Positions 1-11,062 of a DNA stretch of 64,000 nt are shown one piece after another (within the stretch, counting starts at the first letter, position 1; the number at the start of each line of letters is the position of its first letter). A model generated the notes under the pieces. The model saw only the letters and a program-made list of their open reading frames with translations, did not search any database and was not told where the DNA came from. Position numbers and translations under genes: made by a program. Source of the DNA: Margaritifera margaritifera (Eukaryota > Mollusca > Bivalvia > Unionida > Margaritiferidae); contig JAQPZY010001301.1 in the NCBI GenBank assembly GCA_029931535.1, forward strand, positions 1,302,001 to 1,366,000. Direction: 5' to 3'.

Positions 1-767
1 GTTGTTGTTGTTGTTGTTTTTGTTTCTTTTTTAATGACAGTCTATAACGATCCATTAAGTTTTCATAACTGTTTTAATTTTAACCTTTGATTTACAAAAT
101 AGTCCTGATATATTTACAATTACATAGTAAACGGCTGTTAATTTCCTTATGATTTACATATAAAGCGGTTCAATTACATGTATACTGGAATAAGTATGAC
201 GTGCAAGATTTTGTTTATAGTCTGAGAGATCCACTATATAGTTGGCGTATACTCATGAATCCTAAATTTAGACCTGTATCATTTTCAAAACAAATAATTT
301 AAAGTGTGGGTGTCATCTCTCTGTCTGTCTGGCACTCTGTCTGTCTCCCTCTCTCTCTGCCAAGGTAATTAGCACTTATTATATCTTAATTGTAGCAAAT
401 GCACGAAGCATTTTTTTTCTCGTATATTTATGTGCTGATAAAGGAGATAATTGAGCCAACAATAATACATATTAAATTAAAACACGCCTGTGATATATTA
501 TGTTTGTAAGGCTATAGTTAATCTCATTTTAATGAAATTCATCGTTACAAATATTGTATGAACGTCTGTATTGTGTATGAAATGGAATATAAATGTTGGT
601 TAATTGCCTGAATTGTTATAAAACAGTGTATATTATGCATGAAATTGAAATAAATCGGCTCACTTTTGTCACTTTGGGTTCATTAGTAGCTCATTTTGTC
701 AGAGATGACTTTAAATGATCAAGTGCTGCACTGCGTACAGCGTAATCATTTTTTATTTCCCATACAG
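1..767. other. Flank / upstream intron of the receptor gene
   Basis: AT-rich sequence with a GTT run at the very start and a CT/GTCT-rich stretch near 318-360. No exon is recognised. The first half of the CUB-like domain is not found here, so the upstream exon(s) of the receptor probably lie left of the window. The stretch ends in a pyrimidine-rich acceptor (ttttatttcccatacag) at 751-767. Confidence 0.5.
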
Positions 768-920
768 GGCGATGCACCACTGCCACGGAGCTCTATGATC
801 TCAGGTATTGTGGAAAGAGGCCCAAGAGATACGAGCTAAAAACTTCCAGATATTACCTTATCCGTCATCATACCGACTACAACATTGTCAAGGAGGGATT
901 TCGAATTATATTTTTCATTG
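768..920 (+). CDS. CUB-like exon of a Cys-loop receptor gene
   Basis: This internal exon lies between the acceptor 'catacag' (ending at 767) and a donor 'gtaaat' (from 921). It reads open in one frame (codons from 770) and gives about 50 residues. The pattern is that of the second half of a CUB domain: a Cys, then ELYDL, then YCGKRP, then LIRHHTD and finally EGFRIIF, matching the family signature CG..P......SD....GF...y. It ends with one leftover base, and the next exon (1998) starts with two, so the joint is in phase and forms an Asp codon. CUB domains are extracellular beta-sandwich modules that bind proteins or sugars. The preceding half of the domain should be on an exon outside the window. 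The splice and domain reading are inferred; the matching phases make chance less likely. Confidence 0.68.
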
Positions 921-1746
921 GTAAATACATACAAATATGATTTCATCAGAAAGAGTTATGTTGAACTTTAATCTTCTTCACGTCAATATCATGCCCTAAA
1001 ATATTGTTCTCCGATGTGAAATTTTTCCACTGACTGTTTGAGCAAACCAAGTGTTCTGAAGTGCGGCGCGGTGTCTCGCCTGAAGTCGGCGCAAGGATGA
1101 AGCAGAAGAGACATCTAGAATACATTGAATCATGGCATCTCGGGGTACATACTCTCGGTATATATATATATATATATATATAGTCCCAACATTTTATTTG
1201 AATACAGCAACTGTTGCGGGACATATATGACTTCCAAAACCTTAAGCACAGGACATTACCATTTTTAACGCCACTGACGCCGTCAACGTCGCTGCTTGAC
1301 ATATGATATCTTTCTCTCGCCAATTAGTAACGTATATAACAATTATACATTGCATGTCTCTTTAGGTAGAAGAGGAGGAGATAAAGACAAGACTAGGTTT
1401 AAACATACGCAAAAGTAATAAATGCAGTTATTTTGCAAATTAATTTATTACTACATAAACTGGCCAAAACACTTCACGTACCATAAAATATTGTTTCTTG
1501 CATTTAAAGAACCAAAAGGCATTGATGCAAGCTTCAGCGAAATTTCATATCCAAGTTTATTTTGTTGTGTAAAATTGAGCCAAGCAATGTGAAGGACCTT
1601 TTCAAAACTGTATTCCAATGTTGTTGGTTTGTTTTATTTTCTTATCTTATTGTATTTTGTTGTTGTTTCATTTTTGTTTTTATTGTCTTTGGGGTTGTTG
1701 TTGTTGTTTGTTGTTTTTTCTTTCCTTCCTACCTTCCTTCCTTCCT

Positions 1747-1781
<35 letters not shown>

Positions 1782-1997
1782 CTTTAAACTGCCTTTTACA
1801 TGTTTCAGATATTTTCATTTATGTTTATTTCGACCTCTCATGGTTCACTGAAACCATGGATACTAAGATTTACTCTAGTGCTTACCGCGCAGTGTAATTG
1901 TGTCCGTATTATTTAAGACTTATTCGGTCCTTGCATTTAGCTTCTGATTGGAAAAGATTTATCATATGTAAAATATAAATTATAATTAAAGTTCCAG
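921..1997. other. Intron between CUB exon and ligand-binding exon
   Basis: Intron of about 1.1 kb with donor gtaaatac and acceptor ttccag. It holds a short (TA)n near 1159-1183 and a CCTT/TTTC pyrimidine tract at 1721-1783. Open frames in it are created by these simple repeats and show no coding character. Confidence 0.6.
1721..1783. repeat. Pyrimidine microsatellite (CCTT)n(TTTC)n
   Basis: Run of TTCC and TTTC units seen directly. It lies inside the intron between the CUB-like and ligand-binding exons. Confidence 0.9.
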
Positions 1998-2497
1998 ATG
2001 CAAGTTTGACAACGGCAACACCTACAACTACGACTACCACAGCGGGTCCACGTGTATCCAGAGTGGCGCAGCTGATGGACGAATTAACCAATTCTTCTTT
2101 TTACAACAATGAAAACGTACCAATGAAGGACCTGAACATTCCCTCTCCAGCCAAGATCAGTTTCGAGTTATCATCCATAACTGACCTGATTGAGAAAAGA
2201 GGCAAACTGATTTCGGTTGGCAAATTCACGCTAGAATGGCTCGATGAATTTCTTGTATGGGAACCCGCCAAAAAGTACAACATAACGTACTTTTACATTC
2301 CACAAGATGAAGTATGGAAGCCAAGCCTTGCCCTAGTAAATGCGTACTCTGGAGTACAAAAAATGGGTGCGAGTTTCATGAATGTTCACGTCAGCTACAA
2401 TGGAATTGTAACGTGGACACCAAAGCAAGTGCTGCAGTCGAACTGTAAAGTGGACCTGACGTATTATCCTTATGATGAGCAAGTGTGCAAACTGCAG
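1998..2497 (+). CDS. Nicotinic-type Cys-loop receptor, ligand-binding domain exon
   Basis: Exon between acceptor 'ttccag' and donor 'gtaaga'. It opens with a Thr-rich linker (TTATPTTTTTTAGP), then an N-terminal helix (VAQLMDEL) and the beta-sandwich of the extracellular domain. Diagnostic motifs follow in order: loop D LEWLDEFLVWEP, loop A VWKPSLALVNA (WxPxxxLxN), loop B region GIVTWTP, and the Cys-loop with exactly 13 residues between the cysteines at 2444 and 2486, carrying YYPYDEQVC. The family forms pentameric ligand-gated ion channels in the plasma membrane. The exon ends in phase 0 on a Gln codon, and the next exon begins in phase 0 at 3956. The classical receptor would normally start near the helix; here the Thr linker ties it to an upstream CUB-like exon. 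Confidence 0.93.
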
Positions 2498-3955
2498 GTA
2501 AGAATTACAAATAAATTTAAATATATCCTGTTTTTCATGAGATGTTAATGGCTTTAAAATAGGCATTTATTTCTGTAAATCTGTAGTTATTCCGTCTGTC
2601 CACACTTACAACTTTTCTTCCTGTACTAATATTAAAATCAATTTCAGTGTACAATTTTACATATACAACTAAGAGGGATCCTTTTCTCATTTGACAATTG
2701 TATAGCCTATTTCAGTTCAAAAGTTGCATTTTGAATAATCTTTTATCTATACCTGGTAATCTTTATATATCGGTTGTTGGATTCACACCAAATTTGGTGA
2801 AAACATGTACATAACTTTTTTCTTTCTTAATTTAAATCAAACGTATGATAAATTACTTCATTCCTTGCATTTAGCTTCTACACAATACCTCTTTTATATA
2901 TGATCCAAACAGAATCGAATGGGTCATTTTAATTTGACAGTAAGCATTGTTTGAAATAATGTGTCAGACAAATCAACTTTTCATACATAGATTTTCGCAT
3001 TTTGATACAATATTTTCATTCCGCATTTAATATTCTGAAAATGTGTTTTTTTTAAAAAAAGCATACAGTTCTGCGAATATTTGAAGTATTTGGCTAAAAA
3101 AGTTTTTCTCGCTGCCCAATACTGCGTTTATTCACTTGATCATTTACCTCATTGTCAAAAGAAGCTATGACTCTTTTACTAAGAGTATCGTCTGAATGAC
3201 TCATTTCTATCCCCAGACCTTTCTTTAATTTCTGGTCTCTCATCCTTGTTTGGTTGGCATCGTTATATCATTAAGGCGTTTGATGGCTTCATTATGAAAA
3301 TGTTTGCTCCCATTTGACAACGTCGTGCACCTTATAACTAAGGATATTACATACAACTGAACAATATTGTATTTTACCACAGTAACTAATTTTTTTGTCT
3401 TCGGACTTCAAGTACGTTTTAATACAGGTCTGCATATGCAATATCTTAGCTGAGTTTGATTGTGAGGATTCTTGCCCATTGTTTTGCGTAGTTCTAATCA
3501 TTGTATCCAGTAATTCATTCTGAGATGTCACTAACGTCTTTCTTTAATTGGATCCCATTCAACTTTATCATGTAATTTGATGTCTGAAGAACACGAAAAA
3601 GTACAACAGCCAGTGATTATATCTTTCGCTATATGATAGACTTATAGCCCTTCTATTTAATTTTCAGAGAGCTTATAATTTCATTGATACAAAATAATCT
3701 TTCTTCCTGTCGTAGTATTCCGTTTTGCAATAAACCTCAAATTCTTCAGTATCTTCTAACTAAAAAACTAGACCGCTGACACAGATTTAAATTACACAAG
3801 TACAATTATTTGCTATGTTTCTGCACATACTACTTAAATTTTGATATAAAAAGTTTGGGACAGCGATTTAATCAGTTCACTTCAACCATATTCAGTTTAA
3901 GCAACTACTACTATTACTAATACTACTATATTTACTATTATTATTATTATTTCAG
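2498..3955. other. Intron between ligand-binding and channel exons
   Basis: Phase-0 intron of about 1.46 kb, AT-rich, with donor gtaagaat and acceptor tattatttcag. A short imperfect ACT/ATT tract occupies 3905-3952 right before the acceptor. A longer ATT array sits at the same relative place in the pseudogene copy at 16.1 kb. No further exon is recognised. Confidence 0.75.
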
Positions 3956-4633
3956 TTCCGACTTTGGGCGATGGATAACTCCAACATAAATTTCACAGTC
4001 GCATCTAAAGGATTTTACACCAGTTCTGAGTACAAGGATAATTCCAGATGGACGCTTACGTATTCCAACTATTCGCAAGAAATTCTCTCTGATCGTAACG
4101 TGTTCACAATGAGCGTCCGACTGAAGCGAAATTCAAGCTTTCAGCTGTACTATCTAATGTTGCCCGTGGTATCACTTGCCGCTCTCAACATTTTTGCCTT
4201 TGTCTTGCCACCGGAGTCAGAGGAGAAAGGCAGATTGTCCATTCTTATGTTATGTGGTTTCCTTCTCCACAACGTAATAGAGAACAAAGAAATGCCAAAA
4301 CATTCGACAGGCTTGTCTTTATTGGCCATTTACAACCTCGTCCTGCTTTTCAACAGTTTCTTCATTTGCTTTCTTTCCCTGATGGTCTTGCGTATCACCC
4401 ACTTCAGCAAGAGGGTACCACCCGGCAAGTTCCTCTGTGTATTTGCGCGTGGTGTTTCCGCTTTGAGAACAGTTCTGACTTGTTACATCTCACGTGACAT
4501 AAACCCATCTCCAAAAACATCATGGAAACAGGTGGCATCAGCTATTGAATTTGCTTTGTTCTGGCTCTTTTCAATTTACTACATTATCATCACAATTTAC
4601 TTTCAGGCCCGCATAGCCGGTAATAGCTGGTAA
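3956..4633 (+). CDS. Nicotinic-type Cys-loop receptor, loop C to M4 exon (3' end of gene)
   Basis: The terminal coding exon (226 codons incl. stop) starts after 'ttcag' with FRLWAMDN. It carries the end of the ligand-binding domain, then M1 (LYYLMLPVVSLAALNIFAF), the PPESEEKG linker, M2, M3 (LLAIYNLVLLFNSFFICFL), a short intracellular loop of about 50 residues and M4 (IEFALFWLFSIYYIIIT), stopping at TAA. Loop C (around YTSSEYKD) lacks the vicinal Cys pair of ACh-binding alpha subunits, so this is a non-alpha or divergent subunit with an unknown ligand. In an ungapped alignment the pore helix has Arg at 2' (codon 4232) and Cys at 9' (codon 4253), where nicotinic channels usually have Ser/Thr and Leu. 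Ligand and ion selectivity are therefore open. A possible AATAAA lies at about 5370. Confidence 0.95.
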   Translation, partial: FRLWAMDNSNINFTVASKGFYTSSEYKDNSRWTLTYSNYSQEILSDRNVFTMSVRLKRNSSFQLYYLMLPVVSLAALNIFAFVLPPESEEKGRLSILMLCGFLLHNVIENKEMPKHSTGLSLLAIYNLVLLFNSFFICFLSLMVLRITHFSKRVPPGKFLCVFARGVSALRTVLTCYISRDINPSPKTSWKQVASAIEFALFWLFSIYYIIITIYFQARIAGNSW

Positions 4634-4890
4634 TAGCCCATGTTAAACATAATTCACTATGCTATGGCATGTTTATACCATTTGTTTTAAGAATAGCTCT
4701 TATGCGATATTTTCTTGTCAAAGTAACTTTAACTTTACTCACACTGATACAGTCGGGAAAGTAAGTGAGAACCTACTTACAGCAGTCTGCACTTGAATAA
4801 GTGATTGTTCAGATTAATAAGCAAGTGTCACCTTCCTGGATGTTATCACAGATAATAGAAGTTAGTATCTTTCTTATATATATTCGTTCC

Positions 4891-4892
<2 letters not shown>

Positions 4893-4952
<60 letters not shown>
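4893..4952. repeat. (TA)n microsatellite
   Basis: About 30 uninterrupted TA units. Confidence 0.95.
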
Positions 4953-4953
<1 letters not shown>

Positions 4954-5548
4954 CACTTGCATCTCACTTCAAGTCTATTTTTTTTTAATTCTCTGACCTT
5001 GTAATATGGGTCTGATGTGTAACGTAATCTTGTATATCTATTTTTTTAACCTGATTTCCAATCGTTTTTACAGCTGGTCATGTCAACTCTTTTCTTTCCC
5101 TTTTTTTTTGTTGCCATGTTCTCAACTTTTTATATTCCTTCAGACTTATTACTAAATGTTGGCTGTTCTTATTTAAGTGATTTTCACTGAGTTCACGTGC
5201 CTAGTAAGACTTATTAAATTGTGTCTATAGTGATTAAAAAGAAACGTCACATGAAAGTGACTAATATTTTCTTTCTTTTTTTCATTTTGCTTCTTTTTAT
5301 ATAAAACAACACGGAAAAGACGAAAGAATGATTACACAAATATATAGCAGATATCTAAGCGAGCGGAGAAATAAAAAGACAATAATGGAATAACCTGAAC
5401 CATTCTATTCAATAAGCCTCATTAAAGAGGAAGAGTGAACTATTTGCTCCAGCGCTTGTTACATGTGTCTAATTTGGAAACATTGGATAAATATATTTGC
5501 TTTTCAACGTCATATATATTTTTTAAGTTGGCCATACAAGACGTTATA

Positions 5549-5612
5549 TAGTTTTTACATATATTGTCCATTTACCAAACTAGTTTTTACATATATTGTC
5601 CATTTACCAAAC
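5549..5612. repeat. Perfect 32-bp tandem duplication
   Basis: Two adjacent copies of a unit beginning tagtttttacatatattg and ending ttaccaaac, at 5549-5580 and 5581-5612. They appear identical, which suggests a recent duplication. Confidence 0.9.
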
Positions 5613-6555
5613 ATAACTAAAGTATCGAGGATTAAACTATTTTGTTCAGGAAAGATTAATTAAAATTTGTTCTCGTATCCCGGGTATCAGATCATCCAAT
5701 ACATTATTGGATGCATCACAGGTTAGGAATCAAATGTTGTATAAGCTCGATTTCAATGTGGCAGACATGGCAAAATGACGATGGATTAGCTGTAATGAAA
5801 CACCTCTTATTGATTGTGTATTGAAAATAGTTCAACCTTGTCATAAGAAAGGAAGAAAAAAATGTTGAAAGTAAATTCGTGAATAATCTTTCACTCTGAT
5901 TAAGTGATTTCATGGAATAAAATTGCTATTTTAATTGACATTTAGGGGTATATATTTGTTTAATTTAAGAGAAATATATTAATCTTGCCATCTTTTCTGG
6001 TTTTTGAAGTGTATTTTTGCATGCTTGGGTATATGTATGCTATCTAACTGGCAGATAATTCCCGATTATTTCATTCTTAAAAAGTTTAAATTTCCTCATC
6101 TGTGGTAATATTATACATATCTTTCAAACCGTCAAAATTCATTGCCATTGGAATCAAAAAAGAACAAACTTCACTCCCTTAAGATACCAATCTTTATGAA
6201 ATACAGACTTTTTATACGTTACCACATACTGTGTTTAATGCGTCTGCGTATGACTATTCAAGTGTAACTAGAGATTTGCACCATGAAACCAATACATCTT
6301 TCCAAACCTAGTTCTATAGAGAATTCGCTATATGCCTTAGTCTTTAATTTGTTGTGTATGAACAAATATTGACCTAATGGGCTGAAAAACGTTTTGAAGA
6401 ACATTGATTTTAATGTTTTGCTGCTAATGACGATGAGCAAGAAGAAGAAGGAAAGGTATAAGACATGATTTTTTTAGATGTTATAATAGGTATCTAACAG
6501 ACACAAATTCCTGAAAAATAAATCTAGTTTACCAGATCTTAAATGGCATATTTTA

Positions 6556-6560
<5 letters not shown>

Positions 6561-6596
<36 letters not shown>
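6561..6596. repeat. Poly-A run
   Basis: About 36 consecutive A residues, followed by ttgaaacc. It could be the tail of a retroposed sequence on the + strand, but no recognisable element precedes it. Confidence 0.8.
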
Positions 6597-6600
<4 letters not shown>

Positions 6601-6630
6601 AACCCGTGTATGACTAATAACACCCTAATT

Positions 6631-6803
6631 GTACATAAGATTAAGTAAAGTTGATTCAACCAGTAGGAGTATTCATCGTAGTGTTTACATAAGATTAAGT
6701 AAAGTTGACATAACCAGTAGGATTATTCATTGTAGAATTTACAAATGATTAAGTAAATTTGACATAACCAGTAGGAGTATTCATCGTAGTGTTTACATAT
6801 GAT
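6631..6803. repeat. Triplicated ~54-bp unit
   Basis: Three diverged copies of a unit containing 'ataagattaagtaaagttga' and 'ccagtaggagtattcatcg', starting near 6632, 6686 and 6740. A partial fourth copy is at the right edge. Confidence 0.88.
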
Positions 6804-7566
6804 AAAGAAGAAAACTAAAAATGTTTATGTCAACTTAAGCACAGAGTGCATTTCATATTAATGCAGTTGTAAACTCGTGTTGTGTTTCTTGTATGTCTTA
6901 TTTTCTTTTGTTCTTTTCTGGTATTTGTAAGTATCTATTTCGACATGCCGTGATATTTTATTTGTAATTGCTTTTGCCTGTTAAGTTTCAGTTTTAGATC
7001 GGTTGTTTGTAGGATGTTTTTTTCTTATCATGCTTTATGCAGTTTTATTAGACGTGTAATGATAGTTTCCCTCTCTTGTTGAAGTTTTTATTACTTTTTC
7101 TTTAGTCTACGATCTCTTACTATAGTTTTATATACCGTCATTAGCCATCATATTTATGTCCCTTGAAGTTATTGCCAACCATGTTAGGTATGAAATATAA
7201 AGAGGAAAATGACTCTTAGAAAACTGTGAATCGCCTCAGGTTCTATTTTGAACGCTTTGCATGCCTTTTGCAACATTATAACCAAAACAATATTTGCCAT
7301 GTATATAGCTTTAGATGTCAATCCGGACAATAATTATTCTAGAGAAAGTGGGCATTTTGACTAAGAGAGACCCAAGTTATGACAAAACTTAATGTTTCTA
7401 AAATTGATTTCTTTGGTAAACAGCTGTAAATATATTATTTTACCTGTTTGTTTGTTTTTTTTTCTTCGGGTGTATTTGCTTCTGTATTATTTGCTTACTA
7501 TACTCTATCTTCCTTTCATCTGTAAATACATTATTTTATTTCAGTTGCGCCTTTTTCTTGTTTGCA

Positions 7567-7601
<35 letters not shown>

Positions 7602-8205
7602 TGCTAAACAATATTCTCTACGGCCGATCGAAAAAGTTACAATTGGCACTCAAACTTCCCATTATTGCCCAGAATATTTTCAAAAAATTTTGGAAAACAT
7701 CACGCATTTCTGAATGTCATTCAAATTGAAATTGTATGAAATATACTTTGGTACTCAGACATTTATATTTAGCTGTTTTATTTTTATTATTAAAATTTTT
7801 GATTTTTGGAGTTTTGAATTGTTGGACCTGTGGATAATCTTTCACGGCAATGTTTTGTGCACCTTTTTCTTTGTTTGAACAATAAACAATTTGTCCACTT
7901 TGCATATCTGTAATTTCTTCCGATGCGCTAAAATGTGCCTGCCTGATTCAGTTTTATTGTGCTCCATTCTATTCTATTCTATTTCTTCTTATAATTTCTG
8001 TTCAATTAAATTATGTTATGTAATATAATTTCCCATTCTTTTCTCTTCATTCTTTTTAGTTATATTCTATTATAGAATACATATATTAAACAAATTCATA
8101 CATCGGATTGATAATTCCGTCTGTACCATAGCTAAAATATCACAAGAACGATGTTTCATTTTTAAAGTCAGTATGAGAGACATCTCTTCCTGAAACCTAT
8201 AGAGA

Positions 8206-8306
8206 GATTTGTCTATCTATCGATGTATCTATATATCTATCTATCGACGTATCTATATATCGACGTATCTATCTATCTATCTGCCTGTCCATCAAACCAC
8301 CCATGC

Positions 8307-8392
<86 letters not shown>
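8206..8392. repeat. (ATCT)n microsatellite with degenerate leader
   Basis: A degenerate CTAT/CGACGTAT leader (8206-8280) runs into about 22 clean ATCT units (8306-8392). Both long open frames here simply translate the repeat. Confidence 0.95.
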
Positions 8393-8393
<1 letters not shown>

Positions 8394-9661
8394 CGTATTT
8401 CCTTTGCTTCATCTCTTTTGTGCTCTTGCTACCTCTCTATTGACCTGTATGTTTGATTGTCTTCGTCTCATAAAATACAAATTGATTTTATATGGATCAA
8501 CATCCGTGGCATATATTACACTCCAAGGCTCCAAATTGCATTGTTATTTGTTAGATATATTATACATTTTGGAAATATGTATCCGTTTGTGTCTCTTTTT
8601 AAAGATATTTAGACTGGTAATTGACAAAAGAGAATAGACTCATCATTTTGGATATAATTTGGTCGATTGTTAACAAAACCATTTATAAATTCGACAATCT
8701 TTAATTAATCATGGTTCTTAATTATTGTATTATACAACAAAAACCCATTTACAGCCGTCTAAACTCCTAAATGTTCTGTTGATCTGGTGTCCAAACCATG
8801 ACACTGTTTTAAAAATGGTGACGTTTTCAATTTTAGAAAGTCTTATATTTAGAAGTGAGAGAAATGTCATCAAATATTGATTTAAAACATCACTTCATAC
8901 CAATGTATTATAGTTTCAGGTTTTATGTATTTTTAAGCTGAAAAGATATCGTGCGGATATTGAATAGTTTTTCAGCACAGTTAAAGGAAGGACGAACGTG
9001 CATCCTTTTATTAAAGAGTCATAGATGTTGTGGTATAGAATTATTACTTTTGTGCGGAACATGCAGTAAAATAGGCGAGGAAATTATTAGAAAAGCAACT
9101 TGAATGTTAAAACAAAAATCATTGACTCATATTATATAGTTCATAAGTAAAATTAATTTATATGTCCTCCTTTATTTAAACGTTATAACTTTGAAACATT
9201 ACGACTAAAATTTGAAGTTGAGTTTTCTTTCAAATAAAAAATTAAGAGTAACATGCACTTCATGAAGATGCATATAACATTCTGTCTGTACATGTAAAAT
9301 GTTCACTCTTACCCATATTATTCGAAATGGCAAAGCACAATCAAAAAGTACAAATAGTGTACATGACTTTTTATCGTCATCAATTACAGCAAACTTTCTT
9401 ATGTTTCTGCTTGTTTAGGGTTTTTAGTTGGTGGAGCTGGGGGGCAGATAGGTGACTTTGTGATGTCATTTAGTAAGACCTAGTGCGCGAATGTGTATGT
9501 GTATGCGTGGTATTATGAGACAACTAAATGCACAATTTAGCATCCTGAGTTTGGGAAACATTCATCTAAAATGATGCACATGGAAACATTTGAAATTGCA
9601 ATTTAGTAATTTGACGCAATACCACCCCACTCTTCTTCCAGAGTTTCAACTCTTCCCCTGC

Positions 9662-9711
<50 letters not shown>

Positions 9712-10980
9712 ACCACCACCACCACCTGTACTCCATTTTTCTTTCCTTTTACCATTAAAGTATAATTCGAAATCTTGAGAATATATTTTACATCCACGAT
9801 CTACGTTCAACCAAATTCCGATTGTGGAAGTCACTCTCTCTCTCTTTGTCTCTCTCTCTCTCTCTCTGAACAGTACGACACGTCGCTCTCACGCATTGAT
9901 GGACAGTGATATTATATTTCCAGATATTTGGGTTCAATAGTTTATAAAATATGCAAAGAGCTCTAATCTGATACAATCAGAGCGAATAATATTTATTCTG
10001 ATTTCTAACCTTGTAACTTCTTAATTACCCTGCGAAGACCAGTGTAAGGCCATCGCTACGGACATCCATGTAGTGTAAAAATGATTTTCAATCTTTATGG
10101 CTTCATGAAATCCAAACTATGAAGTTCAATTCATATATAATTCCAATTATAATGAAATCACTACGTTTTCTATCACGTGACACGACCCGCTGTAAACGAT
10201 CGTGTTATTCTTATCTGGAATTTTTTACACATCTATAAATTCTGTAAGCTACTTTCGGTTTCCAATCGTGCTGTTCAATCAGAATTTGCCTGTATCAACT
10301 CTTTGCCACATCACAAGGAACACAACAAGCCTACACCCGCCCACCCCCACCTCCCTGTGGAAGTAGATCACATTTTGGAACCCTGAAAAAAATCTCCGAT
10401 TAGACGTTCAAACATTATAATCGCAAGTTCTTCCTCATCCAAACATTCACTTTAATAGCCAAACAAAGCTGACTTTATGAGGAGCTGTACCTTTATTAAT
10501 TACTGCATTTGTGCTTGTACATATGTTTCAATCAGCGATTATTTAGGGTCATGGTCGTATGACATAATAACAGCGGATCTCACTGAATGGACACCATTTT
10601 TGTTTCTTGAAAAATCGATATGTGTAGAAAGTAATAACAAAAATATGATATTCACATACTCTATATTTCCTCAATAAAAATCACCGTGACCCTCCTACTT
10701 CTTGTTCTATGATTTTGTACGGACTATGCCGTATGTACTTGCCATGAGTGGTTTATACACTTAGTTCGACATCAGCGAGAAAGGAAGTGAATCGACAATC
10801 CTTAGCTAGCAAAGATGGGGCTAGGTATTCTGGCGCAATGTGAAGAGGCTAATAAAATAAAACTACGAGCTACCTAATATCAAATATGTTTTGTTGATGT
10901 AATCCTCTGATTTGAAGACAGAAAGGAAGGGACTTATAATTATAGGGATTAAGTGATCATTGTTGCGTATTTATAGAAAT
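8393..10980. other. AT-rich intergenic region
   Basis: No gene recognised. It contains the CA/CAC tract at 9663-9726 and a CT-rich tract at 9833-9869. A 70-codon open frame at 10177-10386 shows no known domain. Confidence 0.55.
9663..9726. repeat. (CA)n followed by (CAC)n
   Basis: About 24 CA units merging into CAC triplets. This explains the long open frames on both strands. Confidence 0.93.
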
Positions 10981-10982
10981 TT

Positions 10983-11062
10983 AAATTTTTCTTAAATCAC
11001 CCACAAAGTGAACATAAAGTCCTTAGGACTTCATTTACTTTGTGAGTGATTAGGTTAAATTT
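10983..11062. repeat. Imperfect inverted repeat (foldback, MITE-like)
   Basis: Two arms of about 38 bp face each other around 'cctaagg'-like central sequence: cacccacaaagtgaa..taaagtcct versus aggacttcatttactttgtgagtg, flanked by ttaaattt and aaattt. There is no coding content. It could be a solitary miniature inverted-repeat element. Confidence 0.8.

Larger units (their letters stand above)
4634..8205. other. AT-rich intergenic region
   Basis: No gene recognised. It contains a (TA)n tract, a tandem 32-bp duplication, a poly-A run and a 54-bp triplication (listed separately), plus an ATT run at 7568-7600. Open frames here come from low-complexity AT sequence. Confidence 0.6.

Noticed and set aside
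300..372. Signal-peptide exon of the receptor gene (CT-rich stretch followed by caag|gtaatt)
   Set aside because: Low-complexity GTCT sequence, no convincing start and no CUB N-terminal motif.
946..1323. 125-codon minus-strand open frame overlapping the receptor gene
   Set aside because: Contains translated (TA)n, lies in the intron opposite the gene, and shows no domain.
4801..5004. Extra exon after the receptor gene
   Set aside because: Open frame created by the (TA)n tract; the receptor already ends with M4 and a stop at 4633.
8206..8392. Regularly repeated 4-bp units resembling a CRISPR-like or coding repeat
   Set aside because: Simple ATCT microsatellite with no spacers; the open frames only translate the repeat.
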